From contig NZ_ABGR01000007.1 in NCBI RefSeq assembly GCF_000171815.1, positions 62,001-126,000 on the forward strand: a DNA stretch of 64,000 nucleotides, given 5' to 3'. Positions within the stretch are counted from its first letter, which is position 1, and each line of letters begins with the position of its first letter. Source of the DNA: Vibrio sp. AND4. GTDB lineage: Bacteria > Pseudomonadota > Gammaproteobacteria > Enterobacterales > Vibrionaceae. Under the pieces are notes generated by a model. It did no database searches, was not told where the DNA came from, and saw only the letters and a list, made by a program, of their open reading frames with translations. The translations under genes were made by a program, and so were the position numbers. Below are positions 1-8,788 of the stretch, one piece after another.

Positions 1-2
1 GT

Positions 3-596
3 GCAGTTGGACATCGTCGCAAGTTTGGCGGGGGCAAGGGGCAGGCTATCGCGAAAGCGGCCGGTTTGAACAAAGGCGTAACTCCAACCGTACTGGATGG
101 CACGGCAGGTTTGGGGCGTGATGCGTTTGTGTTGGCGTCGCTGGGCTGTCAGGTCCAAATGGTTGAGCGTCACCCAGTGGTCGCCGCACTGTTGGATGAT
201 GGCTTGGCCCGCGCAAAACACGATCCAGACATCGGAACTTGGGTATCAGAGCGTATGTCTTTGATTCATGCTTCTAGCCATGATGCGCTGGAGCATCTAG
301 CGCAAGACAAAGATTTCGTCCAGCCCGATGTGGTTTACCTCGATCCTATGTACCCACACCCGGAAAACAAAAAGAAATCGGCATTAGTGAAGAAAGAGAT
401 GCGCGTCTTCCAATCTTTGGTTGGAGCGGATCTTGATGCTGATGGTTTATTGGCTCCTGCGATGACCTTGGCGAGTAAGCGTGTGGTGGTTAAGCGCCCT
501 GATTATGCGAATTGGCTCGATGAGAAAAAGCCAAGCATGGCAATCGAAACCAAAAAAAACCGTTTTGATGTCTATGTGAAGGCGTCAATGGTGTGA
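3..596 (+). CDS. rsmJ: 16S rRNA m2G1516 methyltransferase RsmJ, 5' end missing
   Basis: RsmJ methylates N2 of G1516 of 16S rRNA using SAM. The reading frame is open from base 3, before the first internal start codon, and begins with [12 protein letters not shown], which is typical of the RsmJ interior, so the true start lies upstream of the window. Visible motifs are the SAM-binding [12 protein letters not shown], the acidic VERHPVV, and the VYLDPMYPH motif of guanine-N2 methyltransferases, followed by [12 protein letters not shown] and [11 protein letters not shown], which are nearly invariant in RsmJ. The C-terminus is complete. Family identity is clear. The missing N-terminus is an edge effect, not a truncation in the genome. 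Confidence 0.95.
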   Translation, partial: AVGHRRKFGGGKGQAIAKAAGLNKGVTPTVLDGTAGLGRDAFVLASLGCQVQMVERHPVVAALLDDGLARAKHDPDIGTWVSERMSLIHASSHDALEHLAQDKDFVQPDVVYLDPMYPHPENKKKSALVKKEMRVFQSLVGADLDADGLLAPAMTLASKRVVVKRPDYANWLDEKKPSMAIETKKNRFDVYVKASMV

Positions 597-803
597 CCCG
601 ACTAAACGCCTGACGACACTACACTTCTTCCCACAGCGCTTGGTTTAGCGCTGTGTTTGTATCTGGCGTACGAGTCGCTTATTGATACTTTTCTCTTGAT
701 CATTCGGCACGCGGACTGTATATCTAACTAAGAATTATTATTATTCACTTTGTGTGATCTTGTAGAGTAAGACAGTCGAGAATTGGGAAGCTGGAGTAGT
801 AGC

Positions 804-1403
804 ATGGCGAAACGATTATGTAAGATGAGCCGCAAACAGATTGCTGAGAGTTTGGGCGATATTCACCGCTTAGTTGTCGAGCCTAAGTTTGTTTGTCGCT
901 CTTGTGCCCGTTCTTCTGCCTCCAAAGACACCTTGTGTAAGCCTGCTGCGATTCCTCCTCAAAAATGCCAAGATAAGCCGCTCTCTGAGCAGCAAGCTTG
1001 TGGTTTATTGGCGGAAGCTTTACCAACTTCACCGCGCAATCGAGAGGCATCAATCATCATGGCTCCTGAACAAGGCGCAGAGAAAACTGCCATCGTGAAG
1101 CGTGTGGTGGAACGAGCGAAAGAGAAGAAGCTGGCCGCGAAAGTGGCGGCTGTGACCTCTGCTACCAAGTTTGAGGCACCTGTTATGTTTGATTTGTCAG
1201 ACAAGAAAGCGTTGAAGAAGGCCAAAAAAGCGGTTAAGAAATACTACAAACAGCAAAAGAAATTACTCAAATTAGCCAAAAATCAGCAAAAATTACTAAA
1301 ACAACAACGTAAGCTTGAAGCGCGTAATGCCAAAATTGAGATACTGCTACCAATGCCGCCTAATGCATCGACAAGTTCAAGCTCGCAAGCCAAAGTGCAC
1401 TAA
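804..1403 (+). CDS. Lysine-rich hypothetical protein with a Cys motif and a coiled-coil tail
   Basis: About 199 residues. I do not recognise a named family. The N-terminal part holds a CRSC pair at about residues 32-35 and further cysteines near 45 and 56. The second half is very rich in Lys/Gln, with runs such as KKALKKAKKAVKKYYK and QQKLLKQQRKLEARN, which predict a long basic coiled coil. I chose the ATG at 804 because a GGAG ribosome site lies 7 bases upstream. An in-frame TTG at 783 is less likely. A strong hairpin terminator follows at 1421. No signal peptide or membrane segment is visible. Nucleic-acid or ribosome binding is possible from charge alone, but that is a guess. Confidence 0.75.
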   Translation: MAKRLCKMSRKQIAESLGDIHRLVVEPKFVCRSCARSSASKDTLCKPAAIPPQKCQDKPLSEQQACGLLAEALPTSPRNREASIIMAPEQGAEKTAIVKRVVERAKEKKLAAKVAAVTSATKFEAPVMFDLSDKKALKKAKKAVKKYYKQQKKLLKLAKNQQKLLKQQRKLEARNAKIEILLPMPPNASTSSSSQAKVH

Positions 1404-1420
1404 TCTATTTTTATCTAATC

Positions 1421-1454
1421 AAAAAACGCTTTCCATTTGGAGAGCGTTTTTTTT
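1421..1454. terminator. Rho-independent terminator, probably bidirectional
   Basis: The arms AAAAAACGCT and AGCGTTTTTT enclose a short loop, with a run of T on the plus strand and a run of A at the left. It lies between the convergent lysine-rich gene and the DMT permease and could serve both. Confidence 0.85.
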
Positions 1455-1470
1455 CAGGAGCCTCATTTGG

Positions 1471-2349
1471 CTACTTGTTGGCGTATTTCTTTTCTACACG
1501 CTTCTTTACCCAAGTCTGGTTAATCCAAAGCGATAGCATGATGATCGCACCGCCAATAGCTAATCGCATCACATCGACGTCGCGGTTCCAAATCAATATA
1601 TTCACAACCAAACCAGCAGGGATAAGAGCATTGTTCATGACGGCGAGAGCGCCAGCGTTGACCATGGTCGCGCCCTTGTTCCAAGCGAAGTAACCCAGGC
1701 CAGAGGCGATCAAACCAAGGTAAGTCAGAATGCCCCACTGCGTCGCTGTCGTTGGCAACTTGTCTAGGTTACCCATTAGAGCAAAAGCGACGGTTGCCAC
1801 ACACAATGCGCCCAAGTAGAAGTAACCAAACACGGTATGCTGCGGCAGGTCCATCGGTTCGGTTTCCATGATGTATTTATAGCCCACCTGACCGATGGCA
1901 AAACATAAGTTCGCCCCTTGTACCACCAAAAAGCCCATCAAGAAATGTTCATTGATGTCAGCAAACTTAATCCAGGCTGCACCTAATACCGCAATTGCCG
2001 CTGTGACGAAATACCAAGGCGAGAAACGACCTTTTAATAAGTCATAAATCAAGGTCACATAAATAGGGGTAAAGACGGTGAACAGTAGAACTTCTGGTAC
2101 AGAGAGGAGTAAGAAAGACTGGTAATAGAAGCAATACATTAAACCGAGTTGGAAACCGCCAACGACCATCAATTTCGCGATCAGCAACTTGCTTACGCCA
2201 CGAAACTTTAAAAAAGGAATAAAAACTAGGCTCGCCAGCGCCACGCGCATAAAAACAGAGAACCAAGAATCAACCTGACCAGCAAGATAAACGCCAATCA
2301 GGCTAAATGAGAATGCCCAAAGTAGGGTAACTGCGGATAGATAAGGCAT
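1471..2349 (-). CDS. DMT superfamily (EamA) inner-membrane transporter
   Basis: A 292-residue polytopic membrane protein with about ten predicted hydrophobic segments in two EamA repeats. It starts MPYLSAVTLLWAFSFSLIG and ends in a basic cytoplasmic tail (WVKKRVEKKYANK). This is the size and layout of the carboxylate/amino-acid/amine transporter branch of the drug/metabolite transporter superfamily. EamA proteins usually export small metabolites or amino acids, and the substrate cannot be read from the sequence. It is transcribed leftward as a single gene, about 70 bases downstream of uspA. A second, only distantly similar EamA protein lies at 23.7 kb. Confidence 0.88.
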   Translation of the reverse strand: MPYLSAVTLLWAFSFSLIGVYLAGQVDSWFSVFMRVALASLVFIPFLKFRGVSKLLIAKLMVVGGFQLGLMYCFYYQSFLLLSVPEVLLFTVFTPIYVTLIYDLLKGRFSPWYFVTAAIAVLGAAWIKFADINEHFLMGFLVVQGANLCFAIGQVGYKYIMETEPMDLPQHTVFGYFYLGALCVATVAFALMGNLDKLPTTATQWGILTYLGLIASGLGYFAWNKGATMVNAGALAVMNNALIPAGLVVNILIWNRDVDVMRLAIGGAIIMLSLWINQTWVKKRVEKKYANK

Positions 2350-2419
2350 GGATGAGAATCTTTATCAACAACAAAGGTGCCCGCAGTCTAACTAAGTTTT
2401 CCGGTCGAGCCAACGCAAA

Positions 2420-2845
2420 TCAGTCTTTTAGCGGTACGACCAGCATATCGACGGGTGAGCAGTTAATCAGCTGACGTGTTGAAGAGAGAATTTTACTCCA
2501 GAAATCTTGGTGATGACCACAAACCACCAAATCAATGTTGTAGTTCTGAATGGTATCACATAGCTCGTTACTCAAATCACCGCTACCGACTAATGTATGT
2601 GTGATTGGGTACTCCGCGAAGTCTTCAAAATTTGCTAGTTGTGTACGAGACGCTTCCATCGCTTGGTGCTGTGCCTCTGCCATATTGATATCGATCAGCC
2701 CAGTATAAAGTTCGGCGTAATTCACATCGATATGGATGAAAGAGACTTTCGAATCCAGAGGTTTAGCCAGTGACACGGCCCTTTTAATCAATACTTTACT
2801 GTCGTCTGAGAGGTCGACGGCCACAAGTATGTGTCTATAACTCAT
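2420..2845 (-). CDS. uspA: Universal stress protein A
   Basis: A 141-residue UspA-type protein starting MSYRHILVAVDLSDDS and carrying the GSGDLSNELCDTI and VVCGHHQDFWSKILSS segments typical of the UspA subgroup that does not bind ATP. It is a cytoplasmic dimer induced on growth arrest and by many stresses in enterobacteria. It is divergent from ftnA, with uspB just beyond, and the grouping of uspA and uspB is conserved in enteric bacteria and vibrios. The length matches E. coli UspA (144 residues) and the assignment is firm. Confidence 0.95.
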   Translation of the reverse strand: MSYRHILVAVDLSDDSKVLIKRAVSLAKPLDSKVSFIHIDVNYAELYTGLIDINMAEAQHQAMEASRTQLANFEDFAEYPITHTLVGSGDLSNELCDTIQNYNIDLVVCGHHQDFWSKILSSTRQLINCSPVDMLVVPLKD

Positions 2846-2970
2846 GTTGCTATCTCCATGCTAAAGTCATAGTCTCAGATTAGCACTAAGTCAGAGAGAA
2901 TTTTGCTGAAGTGATCTCATATCAATATCGTAGGTACAAAGTCTTAAATCAGTAAACATGGTACAATTAG

Positions 2971-3040
2971 GTTATACCCAAGTGACTTTGAACAGTCGCC
3001 CTCGCTAAATCCACCCATCTTGAGGTTATTTGGGTATAAC
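2971..3040. repeat. Vibrio-type intergenic palindromic repeat, copy 1
   Basis: The ends are inverted copies: GTTATACCCA on the left and TGGGTATAAC on the right. Read on the minus strand, the right arm continues into AACCTCAAGATGGGT, the same order as in the copies at 33361 and 59790. The element lies between uspA and ftnA, within the leader or promoter of ftnA. Such imperfect palindromes occur in many copies in Vibrio genomes; a structural role in RNA is likely but not shown here. Confidence 0.8.
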
Positions 3041-3064
3041 GAATACACAGAAATAGGAGCTAAC

Positions 3065-3592
3065 ATGCTGTCTCAAACTATGGTTGAACAATTGAATGAG
3101 CAAATTAACCTAGAATTTTTCTCATCCAATCTATACTTACAGATGAGTGCTTGGTGTGAAGACAAAGGTTTCGAAGGTGCCGCTGAATTTTTACGCGCCC
3201 ACGCCGTAGAAGAAATGGAGCACATGCAACGACTATTCACTTACGTGAGTGAAACAGGTTCAATGCCTATTTTAGGGGCAATTGAAGCACCAAAGCACAG
3301 TTTTGCGAGCCTGGGCGATGTTTTCCGTGAAACTTACGAACATGAGCAAATGATCACGGAAAAAATCAACAAACTGGCCCATGGTGCATTCACCAGTCAA
3401 GATTACTCAACGTTTAACTTTCTACAATGGTACGTGGCTGAACAACACGAAGAAGAAAAGTTGTTTAAAGGGATTTTAGATAAGATCGAGCTAGTCGGTG
3501 AGGACGGTAAAGCATTGTTCTTCATTGATAAAGATCTAGCACAAATGGCGAAAGAAGGTTCATCTTCAATCATGGATGCTCCGTCTGCATAG
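3065..3592 (+). CDS. ftnA: Non-haem ferritin
   Basis: A 175-residue cytoplasmic iron-storage protein that assembles as a 24-mer and oxidises Fe(II) to a mineral core. The four-helix ferroxidase residues are visible: Glu in [17 protein letters not shown]-x-x-H in [11 protein letters not shown], and the QEE-type [14 protein letters not shown] segment near residue 127. The start at 3065 has an AGGAG site 5 bases upstream; an upstream TTG at 3020 would run into the palindromic repeat. It lies between uspA and uspB. A hairpin terminator follows at 3620. I see no clear Fur box in its leader. Confidence 0.95.
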   Translation: MLSQTMVEQLNEQINLEFFSSNLYLQMSAWCEDKGFEGAAEFLRAHAVEEMEHMQRLFTYVSETGSMPILGAIEAPKHSFASLGDVFRETYEHEQMITEKINKLAHGAFTSQDYSTFNFLQWYVAEQHEEEKLFKGILDKIELVGEDGKALFFIDKDLAQMAKEGSSSIMDAPSA

Positions 3593-3619
3593 CGTATCTT
3601 GCGTTAAGTAGCGGGTAAG

Positions 3620-3646
3620 AGACGAAGCAAGTCGTCTTTTTCTTTT
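3620..3646 (+). terminator. Terminator after ftnA
   Basis: The stem AGACGA / TCGTCT has a six-base loop and is followed by TTTTCTTTT, about 27 bases after the ftnA stop codon. Confidence 0.75.
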
Positions 3647-3658
3647 GAGCGTCATTGA

Positions 3659-4000
<342 letters not shown>

Positions 4001-4075
4001 CTTCGAAAATAATGTTTGGAATTTAAGCGCTTTTCCCGCCCGACATTTGTCGTTAGAATAGCGTCTGCAGAGAGC

Positions 4076-4106
4076 AAGGATGTGCAATACGCACATCCTT
4101 TTTTAT
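4076..4106 (+). terminator. Terminator after uspB
   Basis: A ten-base perfect stem, AAGGATGTGC / GCACATCCTT, with the loop AATAC, is followed by TTTTATTTTT. Confidence 0.9.
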
Positions 4107-4154
4107 TTTTGGATTTTGGATAAACCAATCTAGATAAGTTATTGAGCATTACCC

Positions 4155-5348
4155 ATGAGTAAGAATTTTGATGTTGTTGTAATCGGCGCAGGTGCGGCAG
4201 GTTTGATGTGTGCTGCTGAAGCAGGTAAACGCGGCCGCCGTGTACTCGTGCTGGATCATGCGAAAAAACCAGGGCGTAAAATCCTTATCTCAGGTGGTGG
4301 GCGTTGCAATTTCACTAACTACGACGTCTCTGCAAGCAACTATTTATGCCAAAATCCGCATTTCGTGAAATCGGCATTGTCGCAGTACACCAACTGGGAC
4401 TTTATCTCTATGGTCAGCAAGCATGGCATCGAGTTTGAAGAGCGCGATCATGGGCAGCTATTCTGTGTTGATGCGTTTACCGCCAAAGACATCGTTAAGA
4501 TGCTGCTAGCAGAATGCGAAATGCCAAACATCCAACAGCGTTACCAATGTGACGTGCACTCGATCGAGAAGACTGACGATGGTTACCGCCTGCACGCTGG
4601 TACTGAAAACATCGAATGTGAATCTTTGGTGGTGGCAACGGGTGGCCTGTCGATGCCTAAATTGGGCGCAACGCCATTTGGCTACAAGGTTGCCGAGCAG
4701 TTTGAACTTCCGGTGATCACCACGACAGCTGGTTTGGTACCATTTACTCTGCATAAAGAAGACAAAGAAGATTTTGCTGAGCTATCGGGCATTGCGATCC
4801 CGGCAGAAATCACCGCGCAAGACGGCACTATTTTCAAAGAGGCATTACTGTTCACTCACCGTGGCTTATCGGGTCCATCAGTACTGCAGATTTCTTCGTT
4901 CTGGAAAGCGGGTCAGAAGGTGACGATAAACCTCGTGCCAAATGACGACATCGCAGCGCTGCTGGAGCGTAGCCGTGAGAAGCACCCAAATCAATCCCTA
5001 AAGAACACACTGGCCAAAGTGCTACCGAAGCGTTTGGTGGAAGTACTGATTGAACGTAAAGAGCTGGCAGATAAGCCACTTAAGCAGTTCAGCCAAAAAG
5101 AAATGGCAACCATCGTTGAGCGCCTAGAAAATTGGGCAGTTGCACCTAACGGGACTGAGGGTTATCGCACCGCAGAAGTTACCCTAGGTGGCGTAGATAC
5201 CGATCACCTTTCTTCAAAAACGATGGAATGTAAAAACATCAAAGGCTTGTACTTCATTGGTGAAGTGATGGACGTCACTGGTTGGCTAGGTGGTTACAAC
5301 TTCCAATGGTGTTGGTCGAGCGGTTTTGTGGCGGGTCAGTGGGTGTAA
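4155..5348 (+). CDS. yhiN: NAD(P)/FAD-dependent oxidoreductase, YhiN/HI0933 family
   Basis: A 397-residue flavoprotein of the HI0933-like family. The N-terminal dinucleotide-binding motif is VVIGAGAAGLMCAAEAGKRG, followed by the family signature KKPGRKILISGGGRCNFTN. The C-terminal FAD segment is LYFIGEVMDVTGWLGGYNFQ. The physiological reaction is not established for this family. The protein appears complete and starts at an ATG preceded by weak purine-rich sequence. It is the last conserved chromosomal gene before the accessory block. No terminator is evident directly downstream, which is unusual here and fits the idea that later DNA was inserted behind it. Confidence 0.92.
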   Translation: MSKNFDVVVIGAGAAGLMCAAEAGKRGRRVLVLDHAKKPGRKILISGGGRCNFTNYDVSASNYLCQNPHFVKSALSQYTNWDFISMVSKHGIEFEERDHGQLFCVDAFTAKDIVKMLLAECEMPNIQQRYQCDVHSIEKTDDGYRLHAGTENIECESLVVATGGLSMPKLGATPFGYKVAEQFELPVITTTAGLVPFTLHKEDKEDFAELSGIAIPAEITAQDGTIFKEALLFTHRGLSGPSVLQISSFWKAGQKVTINLVPNDDIAALLERSREKHPNQSLKNTLAKVLPKRLVEVLIERKELADKPLKQFSQKEMATIVERLENWAVAPNGTEGYRTAEVTLGGVDTDHLSSKTMECKNIKGLYFIGEVMDVTGWLGGYNFQWCWSSGFVAGQWV

Positions 5349-5564
5349 TTGTGTCGAGCCACCTGAGTTTGTATATGGTTGCTTAAAAGTACTCGATCTC
5401 CGACGCTGTCATGTATGGTGCCAAGCCATAAATTCAGTCTAAGCAATTACCACGTTCAGTTTTATTATAGAAACGACATTGAGCTTTGTTGGGCACCATG
5501 ACTGAAAATAAAGAGCAGAAATGACAGGGTTAATATCCAGAGATGGGTAAAGCGTTTTTTGACC

Positions 5565-5819
5565 CTAATTTGCCAGCTCTTTAACCTTGTCTTTATTTTG
5601 CTTATAGGCGGGCCTGTCTCCATCAAACGACACTAACCTCACTTCAAGCAAAGCGCCGAAATAATGTAAGGTTATAAGAGGCTCCTGCATCTCTGATTTT
5701 TGCTTACCTAAGCTCTCCAAAACTTCGGCCATAAAGTCTTTAACAGGTTGATCTGCTACAGCTAAATACTGCTCTAGGAGGTTGTTATTCATTTTTCTCG
5801 CTATTTCTATCACTTTCAT
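5565..5819 (-). CDS. Small hypothetical protein of the accessory block
   Basis: An 84-residue protein without a recognised family. It is hydrophilic and rich in Lys/Glu, predicted mostly helical at the start (MKVIEIARKMNNNLLEQYL) with a short beta-like centre (ITLHYFGALLEVRLVSFDG). I chose the ATG at 5819, with AGGA 8 bases upstream; a GTG lies one codon earlier. It has no membrane segment and no Cys motif. It stands alone downstream of the possible regulator gene. Coding status is likely but not certain. Confidence 0.55.
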   Translation of the reverse strand: MKVIEIARKMNNNLLEQYLAVADQPVKDFMAEVLESLGKQKSEMQEPLITLHYFGALLEVRLVSFDGDRPAYKQNKDKVKELAN

Positions 5820-6141
5820 CACTTATCGTCCTATAAAATAAAAAGACGAAATATAATGAAAATTATCAAAAATCAAATAGACACTAATAATTATCAATAC
5901 TTGTATCGGCACTGTAATGAGTAAAGAAAGATTAGTTCTACGCTTTGAGTTTATCGATATATTGTTCGAAAACTCAGTATTTTTTTTGTTTATATACTAA
6001 CAATATAGAATGTATATTCTTTGTTCCATTTGTTTGGTGATTTGAAATTTATATAACCAAGGATACCGCTGAAAAATTCGCAAGTCAAAATACTGCGTCT
6101 TTTAAGTTATATATTTCCACTTTACGTTCAAATGTCTCATT
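5820..6141. other. AT-rich intergenic region with no recognised gene
   Basis: About 320 very AT-rich bases between the 84-residue gene and the possible regulator gene. No open frame with a ribosome site, no tRNA-like fold and no clear terminator were seen. The low G+C content fits horizontally acquired DNA. Confidence 0.6.
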
Positions 6142-7101
6142 TTACATGTATATTTCTGATAGATTTATAAGTACCTGTACAATGCTATTCTTATGTTTTG
6201 GTGGCAGTTGACGAAGTGCTTCAACAATAAGTGAATCTCTAACGTGCTGAAATTTTCGAAGTTGATGAAATTGAGGAAATTGTTGCATCTCACTTGTGAA
6301 TGAAACATGAGAGTCAAGTTGGAAGCCGAGCTTGATTCGAAAACCTATTGCTACCGAAAAGTCTCTAACTTTGTTAACGTCTTCAAACGTCAGATATTGA
6401 TAGTCTGATAAGCCTAATACACGAGCCATCATTTCAATTGGAATATGATTCTCTAGCCGAAATCGTTTCACGGTAATGGCAGCAGAGCGATAATAATCGA
6501 TAGCAAACTCATTAATATCCAAAGTGCTTGGCGGGAGTAACTCTTCATACGATGTTGGTAAATCAATCGTAGATAATAGCTGTGCATGATAGTCCTGAAA
6601 TTGTTGACTTTTCTCCTCACTCATCAGGTTCATCACCATTTGCAGGTAAAGGTCAAATTGTTTGGTAGGTAGGCGACCAACACAATAGAGGGCTTTTATT
6701 GCATCCTGATCCATGCCTCGGTAATGCTCTCTCGCTTTCAATGCGAAGTAGAAGCTTGTCATTGGCACCATCATTATCCAAGACAAAGCAGCAACGACAT
6801 GAATCGGGCGTATAGACTGGTAGCTCTGTTGCATATATCGTTTCAACGTTGCTCCTTTTAAACCACTTGTTCTTTGTTCCAAGTCTTTAAAAGTAAGGCC
6901 TTGAGCTCGACGAACAAAAGACAAAGATATGGCCATATCGGTATCAATCGAAGCAAGTTTTGAATCTAACATCTGGATACGTTCTTCAGGGACTTCTAGT
7001 ATCTTTTTACTAATAACTTCTTTCATATGATCATCCACATTACTAATCGCTTTCAGACGGTTGTTTCCCGTTCTAACCTCGAAACTTGAATAAGCTTTCA
7101 A
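6142..7101 (-). CDS. Hypothetical protein with two possible XRE/HTH-like segments; candidate regulator
   Basis: A 319-residue soluble protein with no family I can name. Two regions look like helix-turn-helix units: about residues 60-115 (SFVRRAQGLTFKDLEQRTSG, then a helix ending PIHVVAALSWIMMVP) and about residues 215-260 (VKRFRLENHIPIEMMARVLG, then a similar LTFEDVNKVRDFSVAIGF). The repeated order, Arg-rich helix, turn with a G-L pair, helix, then a hydrophobic helix beginning at V, suggests an internal duplication of an XRE-like domain. The nearness to the biosynthetic cluster makes a regulatory role plausible. This is an inference from pattern only. Confidence 0.6.
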   Translation of the reverse strand: MKAYSSFEVRTGNNRLKAISNVDDHMKEVISKKILEVPEERIQMLDSKLASIDTDMAISLSFVRRAQGLTFKDLEQRTSGLKGATLKRYMQQSYQSIRPIHVVAALSWIMMVPMTSFYFALKAREHYRGMDQDAIKALYCVGRLPTKQFDLYLQMVMNLMSEEKSQQFQDYHAQLLSTIDLPTSYEELLPPSTLDINEFAIDYYRSAAITVKRFRLENHIPIEMMARVLGLSDYQYLTFEDVNKVRDFSVAIGFRIKLGFQLDSHVSFTSEMQQFPQFHQLRKFQHVRDSLIVEALRQLPPKHKNSIVQVLINLSEIYM

Positions 7102-7332
7102 TTTAGATGAAACAACAAAAATACTAAAAAGAAAATGAATATAGTGTCATTATTTCACTTCGTTGGCTCCAGTAGAGTGTATTTTCCATGGCAATGACAT
7201 TCTTGTATACGTGTTATTTACCAAATGCTAAACAAACTCAATATGTTCACGTAAAAGAATACAGTGAACAACTTGTTTAATTGTTTATTGATTCATTTCG
7301 ATAATTGCAAAGCAGTTTGGCTGGTTTTGATG

Positions 7333-7353
7333 ACTTATTACTTAATAATAAGT
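7333..7353. promoter_or_regulatory. Short AT inverted repeat, possible operator
   Basis: The eight-base arms ACTTATTA and TAATAAGT are separated by five bases. The repeat lies in the 482-base gap between the possible regulator and the exporter gene. The function is unknown. Confidence 0.3.
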
Positions 7354-7403
7354 GAGGAGATCGAATTACATCATCTACCAGGTTTAAACTCGCGGATGAT
7401 AGG

Positions 7404-7501
7404 GTGAAAGGAGTTTGCTTCATTGGTGAAGTCGAAATAGAGACGCATCAGCAGGCCGATGAAACGCAAATGTATCAGAGTTTCATCGGCCTGCCTTGTT
7501 G
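7404..7501 (+). pseudogene. Possible short remnant resembling the yhiN 3' end
   Basis: A 14-base stretch (TTCATTGGTGAAGT at about 7420) and flanking bases match the codons for KGLYFIGEV near the end of yhiN, and this frame reads VKGVCFIGEVEIE. The resemblance stops after that. It could be a scar of a duplicated or displaced yhiN-like gene, or chance. The rest of the 7102-7583 gap holds no gene that I can support. Confidence 0.2.
7451..7494. terminator. Perfect 15-base-pair hairpin downstream of the exporter gene
   Basis: The arms GCAGGCCGATGAAAC and GTTTCATCGGCCTGC are perfectly complementary around a 14-base loop. The hairpin lies about 90 bases beyond the stop codon of the last gene of the leftward operon. 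It has no T run on either strand, so it may act as a transcript-end stabiliser or Rho-assisted terminator rather than a classical intrinsic terminator. Confidence 0.55.
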
Positions 7502-7583
7502 AAGTGGTATTCGAACTGAGGCTGCTAAAGAGAATATGACAGCCATATCCGTTATCGCCACGAACAGATAACAACAGTTTTAA

Positions 7584-8768
7584 TTAAGCTGCTCTGATTG
7601 AATCTTGAACCGACTTGTTTAACACATACAACATAAGAGGCAAAGCAAATAAGATAGAGGCCAATGAGGCGAATAAGGCCGTCTGGAAATCAAAGTATTG
7701 GGCAATGAAACCAGCGATAGATGTGCCGAACATCATCCCAATCCTCATCATATTGGTGTAATAGGCTGACGCGAAGCCGCCTTTCTTCGGGAAAGCATCC
7801 TGAATAATAGTGATGCCCAACCCCACAAATACCCCATAGAACAACCCATTAAAAACTTGAAGTAAGAGCAGCAGTTGAATGGAGGTAACAAAGGGCATGA
7901 ATCCGTAATAGACCATGGCGCAAAGGAGGCCAAACACCATAATTTGGCCTTTGCCATACCTCTCAGACAGCTTTGCCGCATATAACATGACAGGAATTTC
8001 GAACAGCGCGGTGAGACCTAATAAAAAGCCGGGGAAATACAAAGGTATGTTCAGCTCTTGAGTTAGGTACAACGGCATTGCGGTCAGATAAACATGGTTT
8101 GCTAAATTTCCTAAAAAGATAACAAGGCCAAGAAGAAAGGCGATCATGGTTACAGGCGACTTCTGTCTATCCGATGTTAATGAAGCCTGAGTGGTTTGAT
8201 TAAACGAAGGAAGATATTTTGCTGTTATGATGATAACTAAAATAGACAAGACAAAAGCGATGTAAAAGTTGGTCTGATAGCCCCAAGTATCAGCGACAAC
8301 AAATGCGAGTGCAGGGCCGATAATCCATACGACGGACACCCCAGATCGCATTTGAGTGTTAAGGCTCGTTATGTTTTTGCCTGCTTGATCTGCGTATCGT
8401 TTAATCATCGATAGGATTAATGGGATACAAGCATTTCCGGGTCCCATAAGAATAATGCCTACCATGAGTGCTTGCCATGGCTCAGTGATAAAAGAAAAGC
8501 AGACTGCGGAAACAAGGATACATACCATAGAGGTTAAGAATAGCCATCGATCGTTCACCCCCCTATCTGATAACGAACCAAACCATTGACTAAACATCAT
8601 GCCTGATAGTGCGAAACTGACGCTATAATACGCAATAAAAGAGGGACTTGCGCCAATGTCACCTACCAAAAAAACGCTCATTATAGGTAGAATAAATGCA
8701 TAGGCAGTTGCCGTTAAGCTATTTACTACAAATAACTTTCCAGAAACACCGCTAAGTAAGCTTTTCAT
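7584..8768 (-). CDS. MFS exporter of the biosynthetic cluster (sugar-efflux-like)
   Basis: A 394-residue major facilitator with about twelve hydrophobic segments. The N-half carries the MFS loop motif as GSLSDRGVNDRWL, and the C-half has the matching LSERYGKGQIMVFGL. Overall it resembles SET-type sugar efflux transporters, which export small polar molecules with proton antiport. It is the last gene of the leftward operon, 20 bases behind an unknown protein, with a GAGG ribosome site. Its place in a cluster of carrier-protein enzymes suggests export of, or self-protection from, the product. The substrate is unknown. Confidence 0.82.
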   Translation of the reverse strand: MKSLLSGVSGKLFVVNSLTATAYAFILPIMSVFLVGDIGASPSFIAYYSVSFALSGMMFSQWFGSLSDRGVNDRWLFLTSMVCILVSAVCFSFITEPWQALMVGIILMGPGNACIPLILSMIKRYADQAGKNITSLNTQMRSGVSVVWIIGPALAFVVADTWGYQTNFYIAFVLSILVIIITAKYLPSFNQTTQASLTSDRQKSPVTMIAFLLGLVIFLGNLANHVYLTAMPLYLTQELNIPLYFPGFLLGLTALFEIPVMLYAAKLSERYGKGQIMVFGLLCAMVYYGFMPFVTSIQLLLLLQVFNGLFYGVFVGLGITIIQDAFPKKGGFASAYYTNMMRIGMMFGTSIAGFIAQYFDFQTALFASLASILFALPLMLYVLNKSVQDSIRAA

Positions 8769-8788
8769 TTTTGATTCCTCATCAAAAA

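Noticed and set aside
7371..7574. Leftward 67-residue frame downstream of the exporter gene
   Set aside because: It runs through the perfect hairpin, has no ribosome site and no recognisable sequence; the hairpin explains the composition.
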